DNA of 64,000 nt from Gigaspora margarita. Its lineage: Eukaryota > Glomeromycota > Glomeromycetes > Diversisporales > Gigasporaceae. The first letter of the stretch is position 1. Every line of letters starts with the position of its first letter. This document shows positions 22,103 through 33,333 of this stretch, one piece after another. The notes under the pieces were generated by a model. The model saw only the letters and a list, made by a program, of their open reading frames with translations. It made no database searches and was not told the DNA's origin. Where the stretch lies: positions 133,790-197,789 of the forward strand of contig WTPW01000928.1 of assembly GCA_009809945.1 (NCBI GenBank), in the 5' to 3' direction. The position numbers and the translations under genes were made by a program.

Positions 22103-23841
22103 AATTGGTGGTGACTGTGAGATTCNCCGACTCTAAAGGAAAAGAAAACGATAGTAAGAACCGTTTACAAATCGAAGCATCCTGAAACGAATTTTGAAGC
22201 TACCTACGTGAAATTTGAAGGGTATATAAAGGAAGACCCTNCGAAACTTTTCTANNAAGCATATCATAGTAGGAAAACGCATCGCCGAAGCGATATAGCC
22301 ATCTAAATATTGGACGAACTTAATCGTTTGAAGTGAAAGCATAAGTGTTTGCATTGTGACAAACAGCTTCAAGCAAAACAGAGTACTAGTGAATGAATTT
22401 TGATTTGGACAATACTCATCTAAAAATAGTTCAACATCAATTCCTGCATACAATGGATAAAAGCAAACAGATATCAGATATTTATTATAACCCTTGGATT
22501 GATCATGATTTTGATCAAAATAATCAACAATCCAAATTAGATGCTTTACCTATTAATGAGATACCAATTGAGCCAGAAGCTGTACAACCTGAACTTCTGC
22601 AACCTCAAGAAACTGAAAATATAGAAGATACCCAAGATCCTTGGGAAATTTTTGAAGAAAATGTAGTTGCCTCAGGTCAAGCTCTAGGATATCCTAATGA
22701 TGGACTATCTGACAAATGGGAGCTTGATTCTAATGAAGAGAGCCTGTATCAAATTAGTAGTAACAAAGAACCTCCCANATATATCAAATATATCGATTAT
22801 ATAGATTACTTTATTTATTATTGTATTTATTTATATTGGACAAACATGTATAAATACTCAAGGTTTTTCCTTTGCTACAAAGCAGAGTGAAGAATCTCTG
22901 GTTTATTGAATAAAATAGAAGTGAAGTAGTGTGTCTTCACTGAAATACATTTGATACAATTCTTAGTATCCTCATATACTATTAATTGTGGCCTCTTTCG
23001 TAATTGCAAATCCCCCAAGCCTCTTTACAAAATACTGCCCAAATAACAGTATCCCTTCCGACCCTTGCATACCACAGTGATTAGTGTGAATTACATAAAG
23101 TGTCTCCCTGCATTAGTCGCTCTAGTCTCTAGCATTTCTCTAAAGAGGTAGAAATCTAGGTTGACAAATTGGTGGTGACTGTGAGATTCACCGACTCTAA
23201 AGGAAAAGAAAACGATAGTAAGAACCGTTTACAAATCGAAGCATCCTGAAACGAATTTTGAAGCTACCTACGTGAAATTTGAAGGGTATATAAAGGAAGA
23301 CCCTTCGAAACTTTTCTACTAAGCATATCATAGTAGGAAAACGCATCGCCGAAGCGATATAGCCATCTAAATATTGGACGAACTTAATCGTTTGAAGTGA
23401 AAGCATAAGTGTTTGCATTGTGACAAACAGCTTCAAGCAAAACAGAGTACTAGTGAATGAATTTTGATTTGGACAATACTCATCTAAAAATAGTTCAACA
23501 TCAATTCCTGCATACAATGGATAAAAGCAAACAGATATCAGATATTTATTATAACCCTTGGATTGATCATGATTTTGATCAAAATAATCAACAATCCAAA
23601 TTAGATGCTTTACCTATTAATGAGATACCAATTGAGCCAGAAGCTGTACAACCTGAACTTCTGCAACCTCAAGGAACTGAAAATATAGAAGATACCCAAG
23701 ATCCTTGGGAAATTTTTGAAGAAAATGTAGTTGCCTCAGGTCAAGCTCTAGGATATCCTAATGATGGACTATCTGACAAATGGGAGCTTGATTCTAATGA
23801 AGAGAGCCTGTATCAAATTAGTAGTAACAAAGAACCTCCCA
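21715..23841 (+). repeat. 1,064-bp near-identical tandem duplication
   Basis: 21715-22777 and 22779-23841 match almost base for base at a fixed offset of 1,064. They cover the last ~390 bp of the LTR, the primer site and about 385 bp of the following frame. Most differences are unresolved bases in the first copy, plus a few substitutions (AAGAAACTG versus AAGGAACTG). The junction carries an unresolved base at 22778. That is unlike the divergence of every other repeat here and suggests an assembly join or a very recent event. Confidence 0.85.
22393..22777 (+). pseudogene. First, truncated copy of the retrotransposon internal frame
   Basis: Opens MNFDLDNTHLKIVQHQFLH like the copy at 23457 and is identical until the duplication junction at 22777. 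There it runs into LTR sequence and loses its frame. The long minus-strand frames opposite (22133-22453 and 23197-23517) are shadows of it. Confidence 0.7.
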
Positions 23842-24105
23842 TTTACCACATAAAAGATCTAATCGATGCTAGATTGGATCAAATCCAACAACTCCTAAAA
23901 CTTAGAGTAAATCAGCTTAGACTGAAAAAAGTATTGCTTATCTTAAGAGATATGCAACACTTTTTGTATCCCAATCTACCCCTCCTCTGCAACAACTGAA
24001 TAGAGACTTTCATAAACTCTATGGAGCTAAGTCTAANAAAGCTCAAGATAGGCTTCTCAAACAAGTTCAAAGAAAAGTCAGACTCTGTAAAAATATGAAA
24101 ATTAA
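23457..24105 (+). pseudogene. Retrotransposon internal frame, probable gag N-terminal part, frameshifted
   Basis: The frame opens MNFDLDNTHLKIVQHQFLH and runs 180 codons to a stop at 23997-23999. It has an acidic Pro/Glu/Gln-rich middle (PIEPEAVQPELLQPQ, DPWEIFEENVVASG) and a Leu-rich tail. From about 23940 a second frame continues the protein-like sequence (YATLFVSQSTPPLQQLNRDF, then LLKQVQRKVRL), so a one-base shift has split it. One unresolved base is at 24037. Position directly after the LTR and primer site makes it the gag region. I see no capsid or zinc-knuckle motif, so the assignment rests on context. Confidence 0.55.
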
Positions 24106-26640
24106 AGGATTCATATTAACGAAAAAATGTCTTTGTTAGTTTCTTAAAAAGAAAAATAAAAACTTTACTAGTTCCCAGTGTACACAATATTATATATAAA
24201 ACTATAGCAAAACAATCCCCTTATATGCATATATTTACTTAATTGCATCTTTATTATATTATCACTAATTTAGTACATTTTACCCAAACCCAATTTTACA
24301 TCTAATTATCCCACCTCCCCACTTCTAAATCTAATTCCTTGACTATTCTATCCCTTATCCCAAATCTAATTCTAAATACTTATTTCTAAGTACTTGATCC
24401 CTACCCTCCAAATTCTTAAATTCCAACCTTCGCACGAAAGATAATAAAAAAAATTCGATCATCATCGTTACGAATGGAACAAAGAACCTGAACCCGAATT
24501 CGATATTCAAGACCCGCTTCCAGTTCACATGACTGAGTTCGAATTTAATCCACCCGCGTCTTTGATCAAAGTCCTGAAAATAGAAGAGAATTTTTGTTAG
24601 TATGACACTTAAAGTAACAAGATTCAAGTCTCAATAACGTAGTAACCAAAAGAAACACTAGACAACAATACCTAGTACAAAAAGAAATAATATTTGTAGA
24701 AGTTTCAGTACTCGTCGATGTGACGCCATTTCAATACCAAGATGCACAACATTTAAAGAAAAAAATATATATTAGTCAAAGATCGTATGCAAATTCCAAT
24801 CAGATAACAAAAGAATCCATACTTATCTTAAACACGATTATATATATCAAGTTCCTAATCCTGAGACGATACAAGCAACACCGGCAAGTTGGTTACAATA
24901 GCGATTTTCCCAACCCAAACTTCAGCAATCGGACAAGATGAAAAATAGCCAAACATAACCCTAATAACAAGCCCCGATGAAGACTGATGAAAGATCTGGA
25001 AAAACGACAATACACTAGTGAAAAAAAAGATGATAATGCATTAGTATAGCTCATTAATCAAGATGATTTACAAAAGAAATAAGTAAAAAACTTGGAATTA
25101 TGCTATCAAATGGGGTATCGCACAGAATCTTGGTTTATCATCAGATCCTGAAGAATGATCTAATAAAAACATTTCAACGCTAAAAAAATTAAAATTTGTT
25201 TACCTCTTATCCACCATTATTTCAAATCTCTAGAGATGATCTTATGAACATATTCAACTAAGACAATCCTGGAAAAAAAAAAGAACCAACTTACAAACCT
25301 AGGAGATATGGGACTCTAGTGGAATGTCAAGAATTGCAGAAAGTTATTGAAATGGTATTGGAATAGTAAGATTTGGATAAAGCCAAATACTGGCTCCAAA
25401 GAGAAAAAGATTCAACCTTAGCTAAAAACGAGTGGACCGATAATTCAGAAATACAAAAAAAAAAACCCCCCAATATTAAAGAATTAAAAGTTCCTTTAAT
25501 ATCTTATCGGCAACATAAACTTACTTTAAAGTTGCTTTGTTACTACGATGGGCAAGGAGGGAAAATGGGAGCACCATTTTCAGCAAACCTAATATTTCTC
25601 CACCTGTGTTTGAATCTCCCATAAGCTACAGGAACATTTTCCGATAAAACTAATAGTCTCTCGACATTTTTATGGCGCTGATGAAATAGAATTTTTGGAA
25701 ATTCCACAAGCAAGACCTACGGAAACTGCCCCAAGCCCAAAGACAAAAAAAAATTCATCGACCACCCTCAGGGACATAGTAAAATTGACAAAGACTTGCC
25801 TCGAACACCAACCGACCAAAAGCAAGAACAGAACGGTCAAGCTATACTAACAAAAGCACAACTAAAGACCCGTACGAATTAATAGTAATATATATATATA
25901 TATATCAATATATATATTTCTATATTCAAAATCAAAAAAAAAAAGTCATACCTATGTCGAAGCACCCACAAGGAGCCAACGAGATGAGATAGAAAACCAA
26001 GACCTAACGGGCAAGGTCTACTGAAACCACCTCCAAGACCCTCACAGCATGAACAACCTAAAACGAATGACCACCTTGCAACAACAAAAAGGCTTTACAC
26101 AAAAGAAAGCTAACTAATGGCAAGCCTCACCGAGAGAACTCTACGAACGGTACGAACAATGACCATGAGAATGCCGGTGACGGAGCGAAACCTGGAAAAA
26201 TGAACTATGTGAATGAAAAACCTTGCAGAAATATAACCAAGATCACCAAAATAATGAGTAATAAAACAAACTTTACCTCCACAAGTAGATCTGTACCAAC
26301 GACGAAATTTGAAGTTCTAAGAATACTTGCACGGCAAAAAAACTCTAACTTTGAAAAACGACAGCGCCGTGAAGACTTCGACACCAACTACGATGACGAA
26401 GTCACAAAAGCACCTAGAATGACGACTCCAAGAAATGACAATCCTGCGTTTTAAGTTCGGTGCTCTATTTATATAAAAAAAAAAAGAGTTAACATAAGTG
26501 TTAACCAGAAAATTTTTAATTTTAACATTACACATGATCTTCAAGTATAACGTGTAACTATTACAGTACTATGATCTATGATCTATTACGACTATAAGTC
26601 GTGACCGGAACTAAGGATCGGAGCCACGAAAAATTTATAC
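24106..26640. other. A+C-biased decayed stretch, no recognisable gene
   Basis: The plus strand is unusually rich in A and C and poor in G from about 24290 to 26460, unlike the rest of the window. Short frames such as 25373-25624 (ending GKMGAPFSANLIFLHLCLNL), 26200-26454 and 24355-24627 (minus) read like protein between stops, but none carries a motif I recognise. It could be an old element degraded by directional mutation, or dead host genes. An AT dinucleotide run lies near 25888-25918. Confidence 0.35.
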
Positions 26641-27380
26641 CAACAATTAATGCATGAAGCATTTAATGAAATTGAACAATTTAAATATACTAGCTTTAGT
26701 TGACTAGGATAGATTTGAGCAAGTGAAGCTCTTATTACTTTATTAGTTTGTTATTTCTGAACAAAAATAACTGAAGGTTAGATTTTTACCCTATTGGAAA
26801 ACAGCAACAAAATTTGAATTGAGATAGCAATAAGACTTGTAATTAGCCTGACAATGGCATGTAAATAATTGTTAAGCATGCTATGGAATTGAAAAGCAAT
26901 TGATTGATTTTGAAGAATCTGTAAGACACGTATATAGCCTAGTACTGGCGGGCCTAATAAGTACTGTGCATGATATGAAATATGAAGAATTTTTGGGAAA
27001 ATTTGGAAAATTTAAAGTATTTGAATAGAGTATATATCTTCATATCACTATACTTATTCTTATGACAATTCTTTGAAAATTTGAGTATTTAGTAACAATC
27101 AATTGGGTCACATGACTTTCAAGATATTGTTTAAAGAATTTAGCTTTTTGGAACTATAAAGCTTTTAAATCTGACATTAAAGAAAATTCAGATTAGGTTG
27201 TCAGTGTCCTAATTAACATTAGATATTGTATTTATTGAACTGTGATCAAAACCAAATCCAAAACAAATATCGAAAAATTTTTTACCAACACAATTTGAAA
27301 AATTAATTGAAGATTTTTTATTTGATATTATTCAGAAACTTATTATTTATAATCCCTTATTATTACAAACAAAATTTCTT
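26641..27380. other. Intergenic, no gene seen
   Basis: AT-rich with no frame of note. It includes the sequence just 3' of the minus-strand gene that ends at 27381. Confidence 0.5.
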
Positions 27381-27961
27381 TTATTCATCATCATCAATAA
27401 CAATTACTTCTCTTTCTTCTTCTACCCTTCTTTCTTCAGAGTTGTACCTTTCTTCATAATGATGAATCATAGGATATGTTCGCAGATAGTTTAGCCTTCT
27501 TTCTATATCCTCTTCTTCCCCAACCTCTTCTTCTTCTTCATGAATGAAATTATATATTGCTTCATACTCTTGAGTTATGGGAAATCCTCGCAAGAAGGCT
27601 AGTCTTGCCCTATCATCAACCAACTGTTCTTCTAAACTTGCAGTTTCTATCTCCACCCTATTATTATAATCACAATTAATATTAAATTATTATTAATATA
27701 ATTATTATTACTTTATTTACCTTTCTTCACTATCACTAAAATCACTAAAATTATTATTATTATTATTATTATTATTATGATTATTATTAAATTATTAGCT
27801 TCTTTTATAATTATTATTAACCTTTCAATAGCATTATCATCACTATTATTATTACTATCATTATTACTATCATTATTACTATTATTGTTGGAGTTAGTGT
27901 TTCTTCGCTCCTGATGACAAAGAGAACGTTTGATATTGCGAGTAGTAAAAAAGTGTACCAT
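27381..27961 (-). CDS. Acidic 146-residue protein, three exons, unknown function
   Basis: The start codon is at 27961. Exons 27822-27961, 27721-27744 and 27381-27657 join across 77-bp and 63-bp GT-AG introns (GTTAAT...TTTTAG and GTAAAT...AATAG), total 441 bases including the stop. The joined frame is continuous. The N-terminus is basic (FFTTRNIKRSLCHQERR), then comes an Asn/Ser/Asp run, SDFSDSEER, and an acidic C-terminal half ending VIVIDDDE. Within the last exon a motif occurs twice, RLAFLRGFPITQEYEAIYN and RLNYLRTYPMIHHYEERYN, about 38 residues apart. I recognise no domain. The AAT/ATT microsatellites fall in the coding Asn run and in intron 1. The first intron is less certain than the second. 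The gene could alternatively start inside exon 3. Confidence 0.6.
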
Positions 27962-28150
27962 TGTTACGAAAAGAGAACAGAAAGTAAGGATAATGTTTTT
28001 GGGTCTGGATACACATAGTATAATATATGCCCTATAATCTTTTTAGAAAGATTGACCCACATTGTTAAATTCTTTAATCTAATTGGACAATTTTATGCAG
28101 AAATTTGATTTTCAAAAGGAGTACAAAAATTAAATTAGTGCTGATCAGCT

Positions 28151-28262
28151 TAGAGTAGTNAGGTGGTATTGATGTGAAGGGCTGTTGAGATAGCCGTGTG
28201 TTCGATACCTGCCAGGAGCGGATGTCATATCCAGTGCACTGTGAGGACATGTTCCGACTACT
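28151..28262 (+). mobile_element. Second tRNA-derived SINE fragment
   Basis: AGTAGTNAGGTGGTATTGATG resembles an A box, GGGCTGTTGAGATAGCC an anticodon arm with GGCT/AGCC pairing, and GTGTTCGATACCTG a B box. A GC-richer tail (GGATGTCATATCCAGTGCAC) follows, then T-rich sequence. It differs in sequence from the SINE at 7151-7770. Clear target duplications are not seen and one base is unresolved, so the ends are approximate. Confidence 0.5.
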
Positions 28263-28476
28263 TTTATAATTTTTTTTTAAATTAATTTTGTTTTCCTCTC
28301 CCTCGTTATTACTCCTTATATTACACAAACTTTAATTTTACCCTTAACGTTTATTTGCTTAATTTAGCAAATTTGAACATTTATAAATGTAGATTTATTG
28401 ATCCAAGTCTACTAATTATTAAGCCAATAAGATTCAATTTATTGGACTAAGTTTTTAATTACATCAACTCCAAAGA

Positions 28477-28580
28477 ATGACAAAAACAACTCTGAGAATA
28501 ATAAAAGAACTCCCAGAAGCAGAATATCAAGCCCTGGTGGACTAATATTCGCAGGAGCTCATAATTAAGAGGGGAAGTGT
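28477..28580 (+). pseudogene. Short coding fragment cut by the solo LTR
   Basis: ATG at 28477 opens MTKTTLRIIKELPEAEYQAL, one stop, then YSQELIIKRGSV up to the LTR start. The composition is protein-like but short. No family is recognised. The LTR insertion at 28581 ends it. Confidence 0.35.
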
Positions 28581-29395
28581 TGTTAGACCTATAAAAACGC
28601 CCAAACGTATACTGGCGATAATTCTTGATCCCGTGATCAGAATTTAATGAAGCTACCACCATCGTGACCGTCTCGATGCAAGCTTTCGAATGGTANNNAA
28701 ATNATCTNNATTNNACCGTTCTAGCCCACGCTAGTTAAAACTGAATGATTGGTCTTTACAATCGCCCTACTGCGCCCAAATCTTATTGGTCAACTAATAC
28801 TGCGCCACCCGTGACACAGAATATCGGACATTTCGAGTAATCCTAGACATTTGAGTTAATCACAGACATGTCTGTTATTCTAGACATTTGGGACATAACA
28901 GTTTTAACAGTTATAATTAACATATCTAATATAGCTGATATTTAGGATATATCTAATATATTTATTATCTTTATTATATTCATTATAGCCATTATATTTA
29001 GCATTAGCATATATCAAATATATCGATTATATAGATTACTTTATTTATTATTGTATTTATTTATATTGGACAAACATGTATAAATACTCAAGGTTTTTCC
29101 TTTGCTACAAAGCAGAGTGAAGAATCTCTGGTTTATTGAATAAAATAGAAGTGAAGTAGTGTGTCTTCACTGAAATACATTTGATACAATTCTTAGTATC
29201 CTCATATACTATTAATTGTGGCCTCTTTCATAATTGCAAATCCCCCAAGCCTCTTTACAAAATACTGCCCAAATAACAGTATCCTTTCGACCCTTGCATA
29301 CCACAGTAATTAGTGTGAATTACATAAAGTGTCTCCCTGCATTAGTCGCTCTAGTCTCTAGCATTTCTCTAAAGAGGTAGAAATCTAGGTTGACA
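28581..29395 (+). mobile_element. Solo LTR of the 21.3-kb family
   Basis: It begins TGTTAGACCTATAAAAACGC and ends GGTTGACA, aligning with 21289-22102 with few differences (for example AAACGTATAC versus AAATGTATAC). Several unresolved bases lie near 28696-28715. No internal region follows. The flanking five bases (AGTGT and ACGTC) do not form a target duplication. That suggests recombination between different copies and not a simple single insertion followed by LTR-LTR exchange. Confidence 0.85.
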
Positions 29396-29617
29396 ACGTC
29401 TTTGCTCAATAGCACCAAAGCCCGCCAAGGTGCCTCGCTTAAAAGTCTGCATATCTGTTTCAACTCTATTTCATGCGCAGAACATCCAGTGAATAGACTT
29501 TGTACCTGATAGCAGCTTGGTAAAGTTTTGTTGTGTATAGACATATTAACTATAGAGTTTTCATAGGTCGGCATTCTTGAAAAGTTTGGTACGAGGATCG
29601 TCAGAAAGAGTTGTCGG
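29396..29617 (-). pseudogene. Coding fragment abutting the solo LTR
   Basis: On the minus strand a frame is open from at least 29617 to the LTR edge. It includes RQLFLTILVPNFSRMPTYEN, then SCYQVQSLFTGCSAHEIELK and CRLLSEAPWRALVLLSKDVV. Codon use is varied, as in real coding sequence, and the GC content is higher than around it. The LTR truncates the C-terminal side. I do not recognise the family. Confidence 0.45.
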
Positions 29618-29639
29618 CTATGTTAATTTTATTTAACTT

Positions 29640-30340
29640 AAAATTTGAAAAAAAGATACTTAAATTTGACTTTTTTAATCAAAAATCCAAAATTATGCAT
29701 TTATTCTCTAAATTTCAAGTAAAATAAAAATAATTTTTTCCAATATTGGTATTGTATTTAATAATACAGTCAGGGAATATACCAAATTAAGAAATCAGGT
29801 TCTAGAACAATCTACATATCAGATCTCAAATTTGATTGGCCCTTGTGTAGCACTTTTCAGAAATTTTTTGTACAATTAATTTATACTAAAAACTTGCAAG
29901 CAGACACATAAATGGATTGTATAAACCATGTAGTTTAAATAATTCACAATAATCCATGTTAGTTAGCTTTTAGCTAAAAAATAAATGAGACTCAAAAGAT
30001 TGCAAGATTTTATATATACACATATGAAGGTCCAAGAACATTGTTTTAATCTTCGCCAACAAGACAGGTCAAAAAACTTTTTGTTTGCTTAATATCTTTT
30101 ATTTACGTTGATTCTGTTTGTAAACATTACTTACCAATCAGTTTTAAGAAGCTTTCAAATTATAAATCCTTATAGTTGGATTATAGATTTATGATCACTT
30201 ATAGGGTATTTTTAAGAAGTTTTCTCAATGTAAACTGCTAGTGATCAAGATAGTGCAAAACATGGGTATTAAGGTGCTCTCAAGCATTTCTTTGATTGTA
30301 TAGAAAATGTGTACAAATACTATGATTAATTGAAATAAAA
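29640..30340. other. AT-rich intergenic, no gene seen
   Basis: No frame or repeat boundary stands out. Confidence 0.5.
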
Positions 30341-30343
30341 CTT

Positions 30344-31020
30344 ATAGTAATTGGAGTTGGCCTGTTTTGGTCAATACAAAGTGGCTACTGGCAAAACAAT
30401 TGTTAGCAAATTTTACTAGAACCATTCTTAAGTGCTTTAATCAATGGGTCAAAGTATATTTTTGAAAATTTTCAATAGGGTAATCACTATTAAGATAAGT
30501 AGGATTACTGCTCAAGCCATTATATGCTTTTTATTATTTGGATCATTGTTAACAATACACTAACGTATCACTATTGCAATATTTTTTAGATTAACAATTC
30601 TTTTTGGTGATATGTTAAGCAATAGAAGATGTTTTTATTATTTTTTATATTATATAATAACATTCAATAAATTATATATAATGTATCGATAAAAACTTTA
30701 TTTATGAGAATAGCTAAAATTACAGAATTATGTATTATAATTGTGTACAATTCAGTTACTGAAAAATTGATTGATATGTTTTAAGAACCATTTATTTTTG
30801 AATTGTCTACTATAGTATAAATGAATTAAAAAGATAAACTATATTAGAAACATTGTATTGCATTAAATCTTCTGATAATTCATTTGCATGATCTTATTCA
30901 TCGAGATTTACATAGTAAAATATGCTATATAATAAGTTGAAGAGTACATATATTGCAAATTTAGGATTTTTGATAACACATGCTAAAGGGTCTAATATTT
31001 ATTTATTTGAAAAAGTTATG
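30344..31020 (+). pseudogene. Protein kinase pseudogene
   Basis: Pieces of a kinase domain appear in the right order on the plus strand despite stops and shifts. A glycine-loop-like IVIGVGLFWSIQSGYW lies at about 30344-30391. A VAIK-region-like LKCFNQ is near 30428, and a hinge-side IAKITELCIIIVYN near 30715. The catalytic loop LIHRDLHSK is at about 30892-30918, and the DFG-region IANLGFLITHAKGSNIYLF at about 30955-31010, where Asp of DLG has become Asn. HRDLHS with a following LG is typical of the large Ser/Thr-type kinase families of Glomeromycotina (family knowledge). Multiple stops make it non-functional. Later C-lobe motifs are not clear. Confidence 0.6.
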
Positions 31021-31079
31021 TAGAAATTTTATATAATAAATATGTGCCTTTTAAGCAAAATCCGAATTACAATTTCAAA

Positions 31080-31605
31080 TACAAGTATGTAAAGATTTGT
31101 TTACAAAAATACAGCAATATATATGNATGGGTTTATGAATATTTGTTATTGCGTAATATCTAATTTTAAAAAAAATGAAAACTACAGAACTAAGTGAAAA
31201 AATACTTGATGGCCTCATGTATTGATTTAATTGGTCAGCGATCATTTTTGGATCATGCTTTAGAAATTTCCAGAATCTATCAATCAATGTTTTATTACTA
31301 TAAAAGGTATAATCAGCACTATCCATTTATGGTATATTCCCTGACTGTAATATGTCATAAAATTTTGCAAATATTTTAGAAATATTATATAAATATTATC
31401 TCATTATATATGTTACATATAGCTGCAAGAAACTGATCAATATGTGCCATGCTGATAGGCTGCAGATACATGCCAAATATTAGCTAGCTATCACATGCTA
31501 CATATTAGAAAGTTTTGCAACAAATCATCACAATTTATGTGACCTATCATCTTCTTGATAGGGCACAGAAATTTTATAGTTGGACCTGTACAAATTAATA
31601 TATAC
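31080..31605. other. AT-rich intergenic, no supported gene
   Basis: Two overlapping frames on opposite strands (31075-31326 minus, 31194-31379 plus) lack motifs. The plus one could be decayed C-terminal kinase sequence, but I cannot show it. One unresolved base is at 31126. Confidence 0.4.
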
Positions 31606-31613
31606 TCTTTAGG

Positions 31614-31743
31614 CAGAGTTGGCAATAGAGTCAATGGAGCTCAATGGTTGTACAAATAGAGCTCAAAAAGTTAGTATCCATTGGCTCCATTTTGACTCTA
31701 TTCATAGCTCTATTGGGCTCTATTGACTCCATTGCCTACCCTG
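31614..31743. mobile_element. hAT-type MITE, 130 bp, 8-bp target duplication
   Basis: The termini CAGAGTTGGCAATAGAGTCA and the complement of CAGGGTAGGCAATGGAGTCA match with few mismatches over 27 bp. They are flanked by a perfect TCTTTAGG duplication (31606-31613, 31744-31751). Most of the element is stem (TCAATGGAGCTC, GAGCTCAAAAA), so the RNA would be a near-complete hairpin. Confidence 0.9.
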
Positions 31744-31751
31744 TCTTTAGG

Positions 31752-33016
31752 GTCCTTAGCTTGACATAATTTTTTTATTCTTTTTTTATAGTTTTGGATG
31801 AACTTGCTATTTTTTGGTTTTCTATAATAGAGATCTGCTTTGATTATATTAATTAAAGCTTGCTCAATTTCTTGGTATGTGGGCATAGGTTGAAATGGAT
31901 TTTCATCTAAGAGATTAATCTTATTAGATACTTGATTAATTTTTTTATTAGTAGATGATTTTTGAATATGTAATATGTTTTGATTATCTAAAGTTTTGTA
32001 TATGGGTGTTGGTAATTAGTTGTTTGTATTAATTTACCAGATATTTTGTTTAAATTAAAATTATTTATATTTTATATACTATGCTAGGTAAATATTCTTG
32101 CAACTATTTACTCAGTATGGGTGTTATTTGAGTCAGACCTGTTGCTGGTCTAAAAGGTGCCATGAATTTGAAAGGCTAGAAAGTATTTTTCTGGTAAGGT
32201 TTGTAATGTGCTAACTAGTTCTGAAACTAGACTTTGCAAAAAACATGCTAGTGGTTACTATGCAATCCAATATATTAATAGGCTTTGAGAAAATGCTCAA
32301 GAGCTCCAACTTTATAAAAATTTAATGTGTTAGATTTCAGAGACTCAAACTAGACAAGAAAACAACATGCCAGACCTGAAGGGTCATTGTTTCACAATAC
32401 TAGATGCTCTGATTTGCTTCATATTTTCAGGTGCTTTTACTCTTATTTATTAGCAATAATATATTTCAAAGATTTAAACTAGACAAGAAAGCTAAACTGT
32501 TATCTAGATATATTTCAAAGCAAAAAAGGCAAATAGCTATACAATATATTTTTTGTCTAATAAAAATATGGTCTAAAAAATAAAATGCTCATCATTGAAA
32601 TTAAGTTTTTGGAGTCTCCAACTAAACAAGAAAGCAATATAGATTTCTAGATATATTTCAAGACAAAATAAGATCAAATAGTTATACAATAACTAAAAAA
32701 AAGTCACTATAGTAGAAGATAAGCTAGAGTTAGCTAATCATATTTAACCATATTCTAACTATATAAAAATTTACACCAAGCTATAGTATATAAAATGATA
32801 TAAAATATAGCAGGATGATGATTAAAAAGATTTTTAGTTATTTCTCATATGAAGATGTAAAAAAAGTAACCTAGAACTCCTATTTTCATCCTACTCAAGT
32901 TACCACCCACAAGTAACAGATTTGAATTCAAATCCAATTTGCACTAATTTGAAAATTAAATTATATCTTAATTATAGTAACTGGTTTTATTAATAGGTTG
33001 GTTCATGCAAAGATCT
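31752..33016. repeat. AT-rich stretch with a ~140-bp degenerate repeat
   Basis: CTCAAACTAGACAAGAAA near 32341, TTTAAACTAGACAAGAAAGC near 32470 and CTCCAACTAAACAAGAAAGC near 32615 mark three spaced copies. The last two continue into TCTAGATATATTTCAA. No gene is visible in the rest. Confidence 0.5.
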
Positions 33017-33333
33017 GTAACTTGGGTTAGGACCCAGACATCTCTCATATAGGTCATAACTGGATTTTGGCCAATTTTGATCTAATTTGCTAAAAATAAC
33101 AAAATCTATTTACTTTAATAACTTCTAATCCAGTAATCAGAATTGAATAAACATTTTTTTGTTAGATGCGCCTCACTGAGAGCTTTATTTTAAAAAAAGT
33201 TCATTCAAATTGGACTACTAGATGCCAAGATAATTGGCAAAAACTGTTTGTTGCTTCTCAAATTTTAGGTGTTTTTGCTGAAAAATTTCAAGTATGACCT
33301 CTATACTAGATGTCCGGGGTCCTCTTGGGTTGC
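33017..33333. mobile_element. Inverted-repeat element, ~317 bp
   Basis: GTAACTTGGGTTAGGACCCA, then GACATCT and ATAGGTCATA, pair with the complement GCAACCCAAGAGGACCCCGG, GACATCT and AGAGGTCATA. The arms are about 40 bp at moderate identity. The target duplication is not clear. No coding frame. Confidence 0.5.

Larger units (their letters stand above)
21289..24105 (+). mobile_element. LTR retrotransposon head (LTR, primer site, part of internal region)
   Basis: A full LTR (21289-22102) is followed within a few bases by a primer-binding-like TTGGTGGTGACTGTGAGAT (22105-22123), then an internal open frame. A close variant, TTGGTAGTGACTGTAAGAT, precedes the gag at 61145, which argues for one Ty3/gypsy-type lineage. 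Everything from mid-LTR to mid-frame is present twice. No protease, reverse transcriptase, integrase or 3' LTR follows, so the element is truncated near 24105. Confidence 0.75.

Noticed and set aside
22133-23517. Two 106-codon minus frames of identical sequence
   Set aside because: They are antisense shadows of the retrotransposon leader and internal frame, duplicated by the 1,064-bp repeat.
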